From the NCBI RefSeq assembly GCF_036967205.1, contig NZ_CP146022.1:2604001-2668000 (forward strand): DNA of 64,000 bases, given 5' to 3'. This document shows, one piece after another, positions 56,623 to 64,000 of the stretch. Numbering within the stretch: the stretch's first letter is position 1; the number at the start of each line of letters is the position of its first letter. The notes under the pieces were generated by a model. It ran no database searches, was not told where the DNA came from, and worked only from the letters and a program-made list of their open reading frames with translations. The stretch is from Streptomyces sp. Q6. GTDB taxonomy: Bacteria > Actinomycetota > Actinomycetes > Streptomycetales > Streptomycetaceae. Both the position numbers and the translations under genes were made by a program.

Positions 56623-57834
56623 GTGACTTCCTTCGACTCCTCCCCTCAACTCAACGTCTGGCGCGCTCTGCTCGCGCTGGCCGTCGTGTTCGTCATGCTG
56701 GCGACCACCGGCTGGACCGCCGTGCGCCAGCACCGGGGCGTCACCTCGCCGCTCCGGACCGCGCTCACCGCCTGGGAGCACGGCCGCATACACGGACATG
56801 CACTGCCCGCGCCCGACGGCTCCCCCACCCGCCTCGCGCACTTCTTCTCCTCGCTGACGCAGCACGAACGCAATCGGCTCGCCGCCCGCTATCCGCTCGT
56901 GGTCGGCAACATGAACGGCGCACCTGTGGAACTGCGCTACCGGGCCAACCGCATCGCGCTCGACCAGGCCCGCAAGGTCGAGGCCGTACGCACCCATGAC
57001 AACCGTCTGTCCGCGGTCGGCCACCATGACGCTCAGCAGCGGATGCAGCGCTTCGCACTTCTGTCGGGCCCCGACCGCCACATCCTCGCCTTCGACCCCA
57101 TGGGCAACGGCAGGGTCGCCGAGGTCTTCGGCGACCTCGACAAGGCGCAGCGCGTCTCCGTCGTGGTGCCGGGCGTCGACACGAACGTGCTGACCTTCCA
57201 GCGCACATTCCGCAAGTACTCGGCACCCGTGGGCATGGCCCGCTCGCTGTACGCGGCCGAGCGCCAGACCAGCCCGCACGTCCGCACAGCGGTCATCGCG
57301 TGGGCCGACTACACGGCCCCGGCCGGCCTCGGCGTGGACGCCGCGACCGCGATGCGAGCGGACGACGGTGCGGTACGGCTCAACGCCATGCTGCGCGGCC
57401 TGCCCGGTAGCTCGTCCGTCGCCCTGTACTGCCACAGCTACGGCTCCGTGGTGTGCGGAGTCGCCGCCCACCATCTGCCGTCCCGGGTCAGCGACATCGC
57501 CGTGGCCGGCAGTCCGGGCATGCGGGCCGAGAGCGCTTCCGGCCTGGGTACCCACGCGCGCGTGTGGGCCACCCGGGACAAGGACGACTGGATCCAGGAC
57601 GTGCCCTACATGGAGGTAGGGGGTCTCGGTCACGGGGCGGACCCGGTCTCCTCCGGGTTCGGTGCACGTGTGGTCTCCGCAGGAGACGCCAAGGGCCACA
57701 CCGGTTACTTCGAGCCGGGGACGGAAAGCCTCGACAACTTCGCGGAGATCGGAACTGGCTCGTACCGATCGGTGAGTTGCGCCGACGCCCAGGACAGCTG
57801 CCGAGAGGGTTTTTCCGGCAGTGCCTCCGCCTGA
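56623..57834 (+). CDS. DUF1023 alpha/beta hydrolase, membrane-anchored (paralogue 1)
   Basis: About 403 residues. An N-terminal signal anchor (LLALAVVFVMLATTGWTAV, about residues 16-34) is followed by an outer alpha/beta hydrolase of DUF1023. The nucleophile elbow is CHSYGSVVCG, then GSPGMRAES and the acid/histidine region RDKDDWIQDV...GHTGYFEPGTESL. It is a paralogue of the protein at 61169, with the same motifs in the same order. Substrate is unknown, with lipid or peptide esters possible. The GTG at 56623 is the best start but has only a weak AGGG upstream. Confidence 0.83.
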   Translation: MTSFDSSPQLNVWRALLALAVVFVMLATTGWTAVRQHRGVTSPLRTALTAWEHGRIHGHALPAPDGSPTRLAHFFSSLTQHERNRLAARYPLVVGNMNGAPVELRYRANRIALDQARKVEAVRTHDNRLSAVGHHDAQQRMQRFALLSGPDRHILAFDPMGNGRVAEVFGDLDKAQRVSVVVPGVDTNVLTFQRTFRKYSAPVGMARSLYAAERQTSPHVRTAVIAWADYTAPAGLGVDAATAMRADDGAVRLNAMLRGLPGSSSVALYCHSYGSVVCGVAAHHLPSRVSDIAVAGSPGMRAESASGLGTHARVWATRDKDDWIQDVPYMEVGGLGHGADPVSSGFGARVVSAGDAKGHTGYFEPGTESLDNFAEIGTGSYRSVSCADAQDSCREGFSGSASA

Positions 57835-57910
57835 CGCGCGTAGAAAGCGGCGGAACAGTGGTGCGACGCAACAGGCGACGGAGGCGCGCGTGCCGCATAC
57901 GATGAGCCGC

Positions 57911-58786
57911 ATGGGTGACGTACTGGCCGGATTTCATGCCGCCTGGGAGTTCGAGTCCGACTCCGTGCTCATCCGCTTCGAACGGGGGATCCGCACGCCG
58001 AAGCTGCTTCAGGCGCTCGGCGAGCGCCGTGTCCCTCTGGAAGCGATCGCGGCGGTGACTCTGACTCCTGGCAAGCGCGGGACTGTCGTCCTGCATGCCG
58101 TTCCCCGACCGGGGGCCGATCCGCTCATGGACGCCGCCGCGGGGCAGCTCAAGGAGGGCTGCGATCCGTACCGGCTCGTCCTGCCCGCGGAGCGGGAGAC
58201 GCTCGCCGAGTACTACGCGGACGAGCTGCGCGCGCAGCTCGTCGGCGACGAGGACACCCGGTCGGACCGTTATCTCGTAGCCGCGCCGAAGGCACCCCTC
58301 CACTTCAAGGCGTACGACGGCAAGGCATCCTTCGACGGCACCTCGGTGTCCTTCCGCTGGTTCTGGACGGGGGCGTCGTCGGCGAAGTGGAAGGCCGGGG
58401 ACCAGACCTTCTCCGTCGGCGATCTGAGCGGCGTCGAGTGGCGCTCGCCCGAGCTGTTCGAAGGGCATCTGCGGCTGCTGTGCCGTGACGCCTCCGAGCA
58501 GCAGCGGGGCCCGGCGGACCAGGACCCGGCGGCGGTCGTCTTCGGGCTCGGCTACGGCCCGGTGCACGAGTCGTTGCCGTTCGCCGCGTCGGTCCTCGCG
58601 GCCACGCGGACCGCGGGGGTGCCGGCAGCGGTCGGGCCGGGTCACGTCGATCCGGCGCCGTCCGCCCGTCGGGACCCGGCGGACATCGCCGAGCGCATCC
58701 GCCACCTCGGCGAGCTCCACCAGGCCGGTCTGGTCACGGACGCGGAGTTCTCGACGAAGAAGGCCGAACTGCTCGCGGAGCTGTGA
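57911..58786 (+). CDS. DUF4429 protein with C-terminal SHOCT motif
   Basis: A 291-residue cytoplasmic protein with two DUF4429 beta-rich repeats (about 3-110 and 125-230; the second opens HFKAYDGKASFDGTSVSF) and a C-terminal SHOCT helix pair, IAERIRHLGELHQAGLVTDA then EFSTKKAELLAEL. SHOCT motifs are oligomerisation/short-tail modules often on membrane-related proteins. Role unknown. ATG 57911 or 57902 both fit. Confidence 0.83.
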   Translation: MGDVLAGFHAAWEFESDSVLIRFERGIRTPKLLQALGERRVPLEAIAAVTLTPGKRGTVVLHAVPRPGADPLMDAAAGQLKEGCDPYRLVLPAERETLAEYYADELRAQLVGDEDTRSDRYLVAAPKAPLHFKAYDGKASFDGTSVSFRWFWTGASSAKWKAGDQTFSVGDLSGVEWRSPELFEGHLRLLCRDASEQQRGPADQDPAAVVFGLGYGPVHESLPFAASVLAATRTAGVPAAVGPGHVDPAPSARRDPADIAERIRHLGELHQAGLVTDAEFSTKKAELLAEL

Positions 58787-58810
58787 CTCCGGAGCCGGGC
58801 GGGGGGCTTG

Positions 58811-58824
58811 TGATACCTGGGTAT
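58811..58824. promoter_or_regulatory. Candidate response-regulator site upstream of the histidine kinase
   Basis: tgatacctgggtat, near-palindromic with core ATACC/GGTAT, lies 66 bp before the kinase start. Its exact reverse complement occurs at 61064-61077. A further ggtatga half-site is at 58844. Confidence 0.6.
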
Positions 58825-58889
58825 GAGATCCGGGTGAGCACCCCGGTATGACGGCATGGACCGGTGCTTCTGCCTAGGCTGAACCGGCC

Positions 58890-60275
58890 ATGAGCACTGC
58901 GCCGAACTCTCCCGACCCGACGCCGCGCCCGCCGGACCACAGTTCCGGTCGCGCGGGCCCTCAGCGTGGGCGCGAGCGTTCGCGCCGAACCGTGCGGGGA
59001 GCGGGCGACCGGCTCGCATCGGCGGCGTCGATGCTCACCGCCGCCATCGACGGCGACCGGTCGGAGCCGTTGCTGGCCCGTGCTCCCCGGCGTTGGATGC
59101 GGCTCCTGCCCTATGTGATCGCCCTGGGATTCACGGCGGTCCTGATCCCGGTCACGACCCAGGTCCTGACGAACGACTACGGGGTCGGTGGCGGTCTCGC
59201 CGGTGCCATCGCCGTGGCCCAGGCCGCGCCCCTGCTGCTCGCGATCAGCCGCCCGCTGACCGCCTGGTGCATCATGATCACCGCCATGGTGCTGGGCACG
59301 ATCCCCTTGTTCGACGGGGATGCGCACCGGGCGTCGCCGTGGACGCCGATGGTTGTCGTCGGGTACCTGGTGCTCTGTATCGCCCTGGCCCTGCGCGAGA
59401 GCCGGCGCAGACTCGTCGGCATCTGGCTGGCCACCGTCCTCGCCAGCATCGCCATGGGTCTCTTCCGCGACTCCACCAGTCAGGACACGGGAGTTCTGCT
59501 GATCGTGCTGAGCGGCGGAGTGCTGCTTCTCGGCGCCCTGCTGCGCGAGCGCGGGGAGACCCAGCGCAAGCTCGCCGAGCAGGAGACGATCAGTGAGGCC
59601 GAGCGGACCCGCCGCACTCTGCTGGAGGAACGCGCCAGGATCGCCCGCGAGTTGCACGACGTCGTGGCGCATCACATGTCGGTGATCACCGTGCAGGCGG
59701 ATTCCGCGCCGTACCGCCTACAGGGGCTGCCGGGCGAGGTGCGGGAGGAGTTCGAGTCCATCGCCGCGGGCGCGCGCGAGTCGCTGACCGAGATGCGGCG
59801 CCTCCTGGCCGTGCTGCGCAGCGAGGAGGCGCAGGGCGATCTCGCACCCCAACCCGGTCTCGCGCACCTTCAGCAGCTGGTGGACGCGACGATACGGGGC
59901 GGAGTGCCGGCCGATCTGTCGCACCCGGAGCTGACCCTGATCGGTGAACTGGTCGATGTGCCCCCGGCGGTGGATCTCTCCGCCTACCGCATCGTGCAGG
60001 AGGCGCTGGCGAACGTCGTACGCCACGCACCGGGCGCACGGGCGGAGATCTCCATCGGCCTCGACGACGACGCCCTTCTGGTGATCGTGGTCAACGGACC
60101 GGCCAGGGAGCCGGTGTCCCCGCTCGAGACGGCGGGCACGGGACACGGGCTGGTGGGCATGAGCGAACGCGTACGGTTGGTCGGCGGCACGCTGGACGTG
60201 GGACCGCTTCCCGGCGGAGGCTTCCGCGTCGCAGCCCGGCTCCCGCTGACCGTGCCCGACTCCCCCACGGCGTAA
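58890..60275 (+). CDS. Sensor histidine kinase, NarL/DesK-type (HisKA_3)
   Basis: A 461-residue membrane kinase. A disordered cytoplasmic start (1-65) is followed by about six spans (70-220), a coiled linker, HisKA_3 with the phospho-histidine H256 in ARELHDVVAHHMS, and a HATPase_c domain (VQEALANVVRHAPGA as the N box, GTGHGLVGMSERV as the G box). It has no large sensor domain, so it may sense membrane or envelope state. The response-regulator gene begins 14 nt downstream. Confidence 0.92.
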   Translation: MSTAPNSPDPTPRPPDHSSGRAGPQRGRERSRRTVRGAGDRLASAASMLTAAIDGDRSEPLLARAPRRWMRLLPYVIALGFTAVLIPVTTQVLTNDYGVGGGLAGAIAVAQAAPLLLAISRPLTAWCIMITAMVLGTIPLFDGDAHRASPWTPMVVVGYLVLCIALALRESRRRLVGIWLATVLASIAMGLFRDSTSQDTGVLLIVLSGGVLLLGALLRERGETQRKLAEQETISEAERTRRTLLEERARIARELHDVVAHHMSVITVQADSAPYRLQGLPGEVREEFESIAAGARESLTEMRRLLAVLRSEEAQGDLAPQPGLAHLQQLVDATIRGGVPADLSHPELTLIGELVDVPPAVDLSAYRIVQEALANVVRHAPGARAEISIGLDDDALLVIVVNGPAREPVSPLETAGTGHGLVGMSERVRLVGGTLDVGPLPGGGFRVAARLPLTVPDSPTA

Positions 60276-60289
60276 GGAATGCGACACGC

Positions 60290-60967
60290 ATGACCATCCG
60301 CGTGATCATCGTCGACGACCAGAGCATGGTCCGGGCCGGCTTCGCAGCGCTGTTGTCCGCGCAGAGCGACATCGACGTCGTGGGCGAGGCCCCGGACGGC
60401 AAGCAGGGCGTCGAGGTGAGCCGGTCCACTCATCCGGACGTCGTCCTCATGGACGTGCGGATGCCGGAGATGGACGGGCTCGCCGCGACCCAGGAGTTGC
60501 TGAACCCGCCGCCGGGCGTATCGCACCGTCCCAAGGTTCTGATGCTCACGACGTTCGACGTGGACGACTATGTGTACGCGGCCCTGCGGGCGGGCGCGTC
60601 CGGTTTCCTGCTCAAGGACGCGCCGCCCGCCGATCTGATCGCCGCCGTGCGCGTGGTCGCGGCGGGTGAGGCACTGCTCGCGCCGACCGTCACCAAGCGG
60701 CTCATCGCGGACTTCACACAGGCCCAGCCGGTGCGCCGCAAGGAGCACTCGCCGAAGTTGAAGAGCCTGACACCGCGTGAGCTCGAAGTGCTCGAGCTGA
60801 TCGCGCGGGGACTGTCCAACCAGGAGATCGCGCAGAAGCTGGTCCTGGCCGAACAGACGGTGAAGACCCACATCGGCCGCGTCCTGGCGAAGATCGGGCT
60901 GCGCGACCGCGCCCAGGCCGTGATCTTCGCGTACGAGTCCGGGCTCGTCACCCCCGGCGGGCAGTAG
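60290..60967 (+). CDS. Response regulator, NarL/FixJ family
   Basis: A 225-residue regulator. The receiver domain has D9-D10, the phospho-acceptor D55 (VVLMDVRMPEMDG), and Thr and Lys in LMLTTFD and LLKDAPP. The LuxR-type helix-turn-helix is LTPRELEVLELIARGLSNQEIAQ and TVKTHIGRVLAKI. It is the partner of the kinase just upstream. The 14-bp sites at 58811 and 61064 are the obvious candidates for its binding. Confidence 0.93.
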   Translation: MTIRVIIVDDQSMVRAGFAALLSAQSDIDVVGEAPDGKQGVEVSRSTHPDVVLMDVRMPEMDGLAATQELLNPPPGVSHRPKVLMLTTFDVDDYVYAALRAGASGFLLKDAPPADLIAAVRVVAAGEALLAPTVTKRLIADFTQAQPVRRKEHSPKLKSLTPRELEVLELIARGLSNQEIAQKLVLAEQTVKTHIGRVLAKIGLRDRAQAVIFAYESGLVTPGGQ

Positions 60968-60994
60968 CATCCCCGCGCTGTGACCAACGCCCGT

Positions 60995-61079
60995 GGTATC
61001 ACCGCGTCTTACCAGCTCAGCGGTGTGCGGCTCCGTCACCCCCTACTGCGGTATCAGATACGGATACCCAGGTATCACC
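60995..61079. promoter_or_regulatory. Cluster of GGTATCA half-sites upstream of the second DUF1023 gene
   Basis: ggtatcacc occurs at 60995-61003 and 61071-61079, ggtatca at 61050-61056, and the full atacccaggtatca at 61064-61077. It is the reverse complement of the site before the kinase. Spacing between half-sites is 55 and 21 bp, the latter two helical turns. Confidence 0.6.
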
Positions 61080-61168
61080 CGTGAATTGGCTCCCCGGTGT
61101 GACGTGCTGCCCGAGGCCGTCTCCCTACCTTTCCCTCGTCACACCAACAGACGGAGGGGAGACGGGCG

Positions 61169-62299
61169 ATGGGCCTTGGCTCTTGGAAGCGACGCGGTCG
61201 CCGCACCTTGGTCGCCGCCGCACTCACGACGGCGATCGTGTCGGGCACGGCGGGGTGGGCGACGGGCCATGAGCAGCGTCCGCTCACCGGCCCTCCGCCC
61301 GGTACCGGATCCTGGCGCGCCGACGACTCGCTGGGGGCCGCGCTCCCCGATCCCGCGAGATCGAATCCCGCTCAAGTCGCCGCCTTCTTCGCCGACTTGA
61401 GCGCATATCAGCGGACCGATCTGGCGGCTCGCCATCCGACGGTCGTCGGCAATCTGGACGGCGCCCCGATCGCCCTGCGTTACCAGGCGAACGCGATGGC
61501 TCTACGCGCCGAGGAGGCACGCGCCCGTGCCGACGCGCGGAACCGCTCGCTGACGCCACAGGCCCGCGCGACCGCTCAGGCACTGGCCGAGCGCTGCACC
61601 GAACTACTCGCCCCTGACCGCCGGATACTCGCCTTCGACCCGCGAGGGCGCGGCCAAGTAGCCGAAGTCCACGGCGACTTGCGCGGTGCTCGACATGTCT
61701 CCGTGATCGTGCCCGGGTCGGACATCGACCTGGGGTCGTTCGACCGGACGAAGGACGTCTACGGAACACCCACCGGAATGGCCCGCTCCCTGCACTCCGC
61801 CACGGGTGAGCACACCGCCGTGATCGCATGGGCCGGGTACACCACGCCGCTGGGGCTCGGCCCCGATGCCGCCACGGGCCGGCTGGCCGAGGCGGGAGCA
61901 CCACGCCTCGCCCGGTTCGTGCAGGGCCTCACCGCTGCCGGGGTCCCGGATCCGGCCGTCTTCTGCCACAGCTACGGATCGGTGGTCTGCGGACTCGCGG
62001 CACAGCGACTGCCCGCGTCGGACCTGGTGGTCCTCGGTTCACCCGGAATGCGCGCGGACAGCGTGGCCGACCTGCACACGCGGGCCCGGGTATGGGCGGC
62101 GCGGGACGACAGCGACTGGATCGCGAAGGTCCCGAACGTCGAACTCTTCGGCCTGGGCCACGGCGTCGATCCCACCGACCGCGCCTTCGGTGCCCGACGG
62201 GTGCCCGCCGAGCGCGCTGAGGGCCACACCGGATATTTCGCACCAGGCACGGACTCGCTGCGCGCGTTCGCCGCCATCGCCACCGGAGCATCGTCATGA
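61169..62299 (+). CDS. DUF1023 alpha/beta hydrolase, exported (paralogue 2)
   Basis: A 376-residue exported hydrolase with a basic start, a signal/anchor (about 12-32), then a domain parallel to that at 56623: LAFDPRGRGQVAEVHGDL, CHSYGSVVCGLAA as the nucleophile elbow, GSPGMRADS, RDDSDWIAKV and GHTGYFAPGTDSL. GGAGGGGAG precedes the ATG at 61169. Its stop overlaps the acyltransferase start as ATGA, so hydrolase and acyltransferase are made together. Upstream half-sites suggest control by the two-component pair. Confidence 0.85.
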   Translation: MGLGSWKRRGRRTLVAAALTTAIVSGTAGWATGHEQRPLTGPPPGTGSWRADDSLGAALPDPARSNPAQVAAFFADLSAYQRTDLAARHPTVVGNLDGAPIALRYQANAMALRAEEARARADARNRSLTPQARATAQALAERCTELLAPDRRILAFDPRGRGQVAEVHGDLRGARHVSVIVPGSDIDLGSFDRTKDVYGTPTGMARSLHSATGEHTAVIAWAGYTTPLGLGPDAATGRLAEAGAPRLARFVQGLTAAGVPDPAVFCHSYGSVVCGLAAQRLPASDLVVLGSPGMRADSVADLHTRARVWAARDDSDWIAKVPNVELFGLGHGVDPTDRAFGARRVPAERAEGHTGYFAPGTDSLRAFAAIATGASS

Positions 62300-63525
62300 C
62301 TCTCACCACCTTGCGCGCCCGCGTGTCCTCGGCCATGTCGCGGATCGACGCGAAGACCCCCGCTCACCGTGACCGGGCCGTGGACGGGCTGCGCGCTCTG
62401 GCCCTGCTCGCCGTGCCGACCGGCCACTGGCTCCTCGGTGGTTTCACCGTGGATTCTCAGGGCGCCCTGCACAACGCGAGTCCGCTGTCCGCCTTCGGCT
62501 TCTTCGCGCCGCTGAGCTGGGTGCTACAGATGCTCGGCGTCTTCTTCCTCGTCGGCGGGTACGCGTCGGTCCTGTCGTACCGGCGGGCCCAGGAGCGCGG
62601 TGTCTCCACAGGGGGCTGGTTGCGGGGCAGGATCGCCCGGCTCGGCCGACCCGTCCTCGGGGTCACCGCGGTCTGGGCCGCGATGATTCCGCTCCTTTAC
62701 GCCCTGGGGATACCGGCGACGACCTTGCGGACCGGGTCCACGCTGGTCATCCAGCCACTGTGGTTCGTCGGCATCTACACGGTGATGACCGCGCTCACCC
62801 CGTGGTGCATCCGGGCGGCACACCGGCTCGGTGCCTGGGCTGCCGCACCGCTGCTCGGTTCGGTCGCCGCCGTCGACTTCCTGCGGTACGGGCCGCCCTC
62901 GTCCGTCATGCCGTCCTGGCTGAGCCTGCTGAATCTGCTGCCGGGCTGGATGTTCGCCTACCAACTGGGCGTCTGCTGGGGCGAGAAGAGGCTGGGCCGC
63001 CGGGGCGCCTGGGTACTGCTCGTGGGAGGAACGGCCTTGTTCGCGCTGCTGCTGCTCGCCTTCCACTACCCGACATCGATGGTCGGTGTGCCCGGTGAGG
63101 CACGGACGAACTCGCACCCGCCGTCGCTGCTGGTCCTCGCGTTGGCGGCCGCGCAGAGCGGCGCCGCGATTCTGCTGCGGGACCGGATCGGTCGCCTGCT
63201 GCGGCGGCCCGCCCTGTGGGCGCCGGTGGTGGTGATCAACCTGTCGGCGATGACGATCCTGTGCTGGCATCAGACCGCCATGCTCGCGGCGGCGGTCCCG
63301 GCCTCGTTCGCCGGGGCGATACCGGGGCTGACGGCAGCGCCGGACACGCTCGCCTGGACGGCCACTCGGCTCGCCTGGTTGCCGCTCTTCGCGGCGCTGC
63401 TCGTCCTGATAGGTCGCTATGCGCGCGGCTTCGAGTCGCCGTGGCGGCGTGCGAGCCGGGGGCGCGGCGTGCTGGCGGGGCTGCTCGCCGCGGGGTTCAC
63501 GGCGTTCGCCCTGGGGCTCGCGTGA
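62296..63525 (+). CDS. Acyltransferase family 3 membrane protein
   Basis: A 409-residue integral membrane acyltransferase (OafA/Acyl_transf_3 type) with ten or so spans. The catalytic-type basic residues lie in RDRAVDGLRALALLAVPTGHW, with the histidine after PTG. Later spans are less conserved. It would move an acyl group across the membrane onto a sugar, lipid or antibiotic outside. It is translationally coupled to the DUF1023 hydrolase (ATGA overlap), so the two may add and remove, or add and process, the same acyl unit. Confidence 0.83.
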   Translation: MTLTTLRARVSSAMSRIDAKTPAHRDRAVDGLRALALLAVPTGHWLLGGFTVDSQGALHNASPLSAFGFFAPLSWVLQMLGVFFLVGGYASVLSYRRAQERGVSTGGWLRGRIARLGRPVLGVTAVWAAMIPLLYALGIPATTLRTGSTLVIQPLWFVGIYTVMTALTPWCIRAAHRLGAWAAAPLLGSVAAVDFLRYGPPSSVMPSWLSLLNLLPGWMFAYQLGVCWGEKRLGRRGAWVLLVGGTALFALLLLAFHYPTSMVGVPGEARTNSHPPSLLVLALAAAQSGAAILLRDRIGRLLRRPALWAPVVVINLSAMTILCWHQTAMLAAAVPASFAGAIPGLTAAPDTLAWTATRLAWLPLFAALLVLIGRYARGFESPWRRASRGRGVLAGLLAAGFTAFALGLA

Positions 63526-63573
63526 GGGCCTGGGCGACCCGCGCCGCCGTGGAGGTTGACCCGCTGCGGGGCG

Positions 63574-63617
63574 GACGCCCGGTCCGGCGCCGGGCAGGAG
63601 GCGCCGGCCGGGGCGTC
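63574..63617. terminator. Hairpin between acyltransferase and aldo/keto reductase
   Basis: An 18-nt left arm (63574-63591) pairs with 63600-63617 at 16 of 18 positions with an 8-nt loop. It lies between convergent genes. Confidence 0.7.
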
Positions 63618-63627
63618 GCCGGCACGG

Positions 63628-64000
63628 CTACTGTTCGCGGCCCGCCGAGGTGAAGCTCATGTCGGCGTAGCGGTCGCCGGACACCTGTGAGGCGATCGGC
63701 TCCAGCAGCGTCAACTCCTCGTCGGCGAGGACGACATGGGTCGCCGCGGTGTTCTCCTCGATCCGGGTGCGCTTGCGAGTGCCGGGGATGGGGACGACGG
63801 CGAGGCCGAACGCCTGCGCCTGCCGCTGCACCCAGGCCAGTGCGATCTGGCCGAGGGAGGCGCCATGGGCGTCGGCGACCTGGCGGACCGGTTCGAGCAG
63901 GGCCGCGTTGGCGGCGGCGTTGTCCCCGGTGAACCGGGGCTGCTGGCGGCGGAAGTCGTCGTCAGCGAGCTCCTTGTCGGCGCTGACGAAGGAGCCCGTG
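63628..64000 (-). CDS. Aldo/keto reductase, C-terminal part (cut by window end)
   Basis: Only the last 120 or so residues lie in the window. The frame is open to the edge. It reads ASLGQIALAWVQRQ, then VVPIPGTRKRTRIEEN and LADEELTLLE, which are the late-barrel and NADPH-binding segments (PIPGT, R-x-x-x-x-x-EN) of AKR family 13-like reductases. The catalytic Tyr and Lys would be outside the window. The stop TAG is at 63628-63630. Confidence 0.9.
   Translation of the reverse strand, partial: TGSFVSADKELADDDFRRQQPRFTGDNAAANAALLEPVRQVADAHGASLGQIALAWVQRQAQAFGLAVVPIPGTRKRTRIEENTAATHVVLADEELTLLEPIASQVSGDRYADMSFTSAGREQ

Overview
The window is high-GC actinobacterial DNA and reads as a Streptomyces chromosome arm or core segment. 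Evidence for this is the very high G+C with third-position bias, frequent GTG and TTG starts, GTGA/ATGA stop-start overlaps, and families typical of the genus (GlxA-like AraC regulators, DUF3052, DUF4429, DUF4190, DUF4383, TerD paralogues, homodimeric aceE). No phage, insertion sequence, rRNA or CRISPR array is visible. One tRNA-Val(UAC) is present. About 60 protein genes cover almost all of the sequence.

Layout. 22-5591: one operon for an ECF-type vitamin importer (T component, two ATPase domains, S component) led by two surface-anchored proteins that together resemble the two domains of transcobalamin. 5876-6280: a small secreted transglycosylase-like protein. 6400-9060: a divergent thiolase/P450 pair matching the mycobacterial steroid side-chain genes fadA5 and cyp125, with two KstR-like palindromes between them. 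9154-12708: a frameshifted polytopic membrane protein converging on a GT87-PAP2 fusion. 13119-19400: MFS transporter, DinB-like protein, DUF2330 protein, O-methyltransferase, FHA protein, DUF1992 protein, a MhuD-like heme monooxygenase and a GlxA regulator. 19544-25915: cysteine hydrolase, two related coiled-coil proteins (one frameshifted), GNAT, drug exporter, peptidoglycan-binding protein, HAD phosphatase. 26174-26508: a 22/23-bp tandem repeat array in a 1-kb gene-free gap. 26919-38432: secreted HNH nuclease, PhoD, flavoprotein, DoxX, SodC-like protein, DedA, tRNA-Val, lipoprotein, regulator and FmdB.

38664-47560 is a tellurium-resistance (Ter) stress locus. A three-gene biosynthetic operon (C-C lyase, a single-frame double phosphoribosyltransferase, HAD), tightly joined by 4-nt overlaps, lies beside a divergent TerD, a TerA, a DUF475/TerC-like membrane protein and two near-identical TerD proteins. 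Then follow an AhpE-like peroxiredoxin, DUF3052 and the pyruvate dehydrogenase E1 gene aceE (49286-52018).

52103-64000: ion channel, small membrane and secreted proteins, a drug exporter/TetR pair with a clear operator, two paralogous DUF1023 hydrolases on either side of a NarL-type two-component system, an acyltransferase, and the end of an aldo/keto reductase cut by the window edge. The same 14-bp site lies upstream of the two-component genes and upstream of the second hydrolase, which suggests one small regulon.

Three genes (near 3820, 9960 and 21037) show a clean switch of reading frame that splits an otherwise continuous protein. These are either real mutations or base-call errors. The sequence alone cannot decide.
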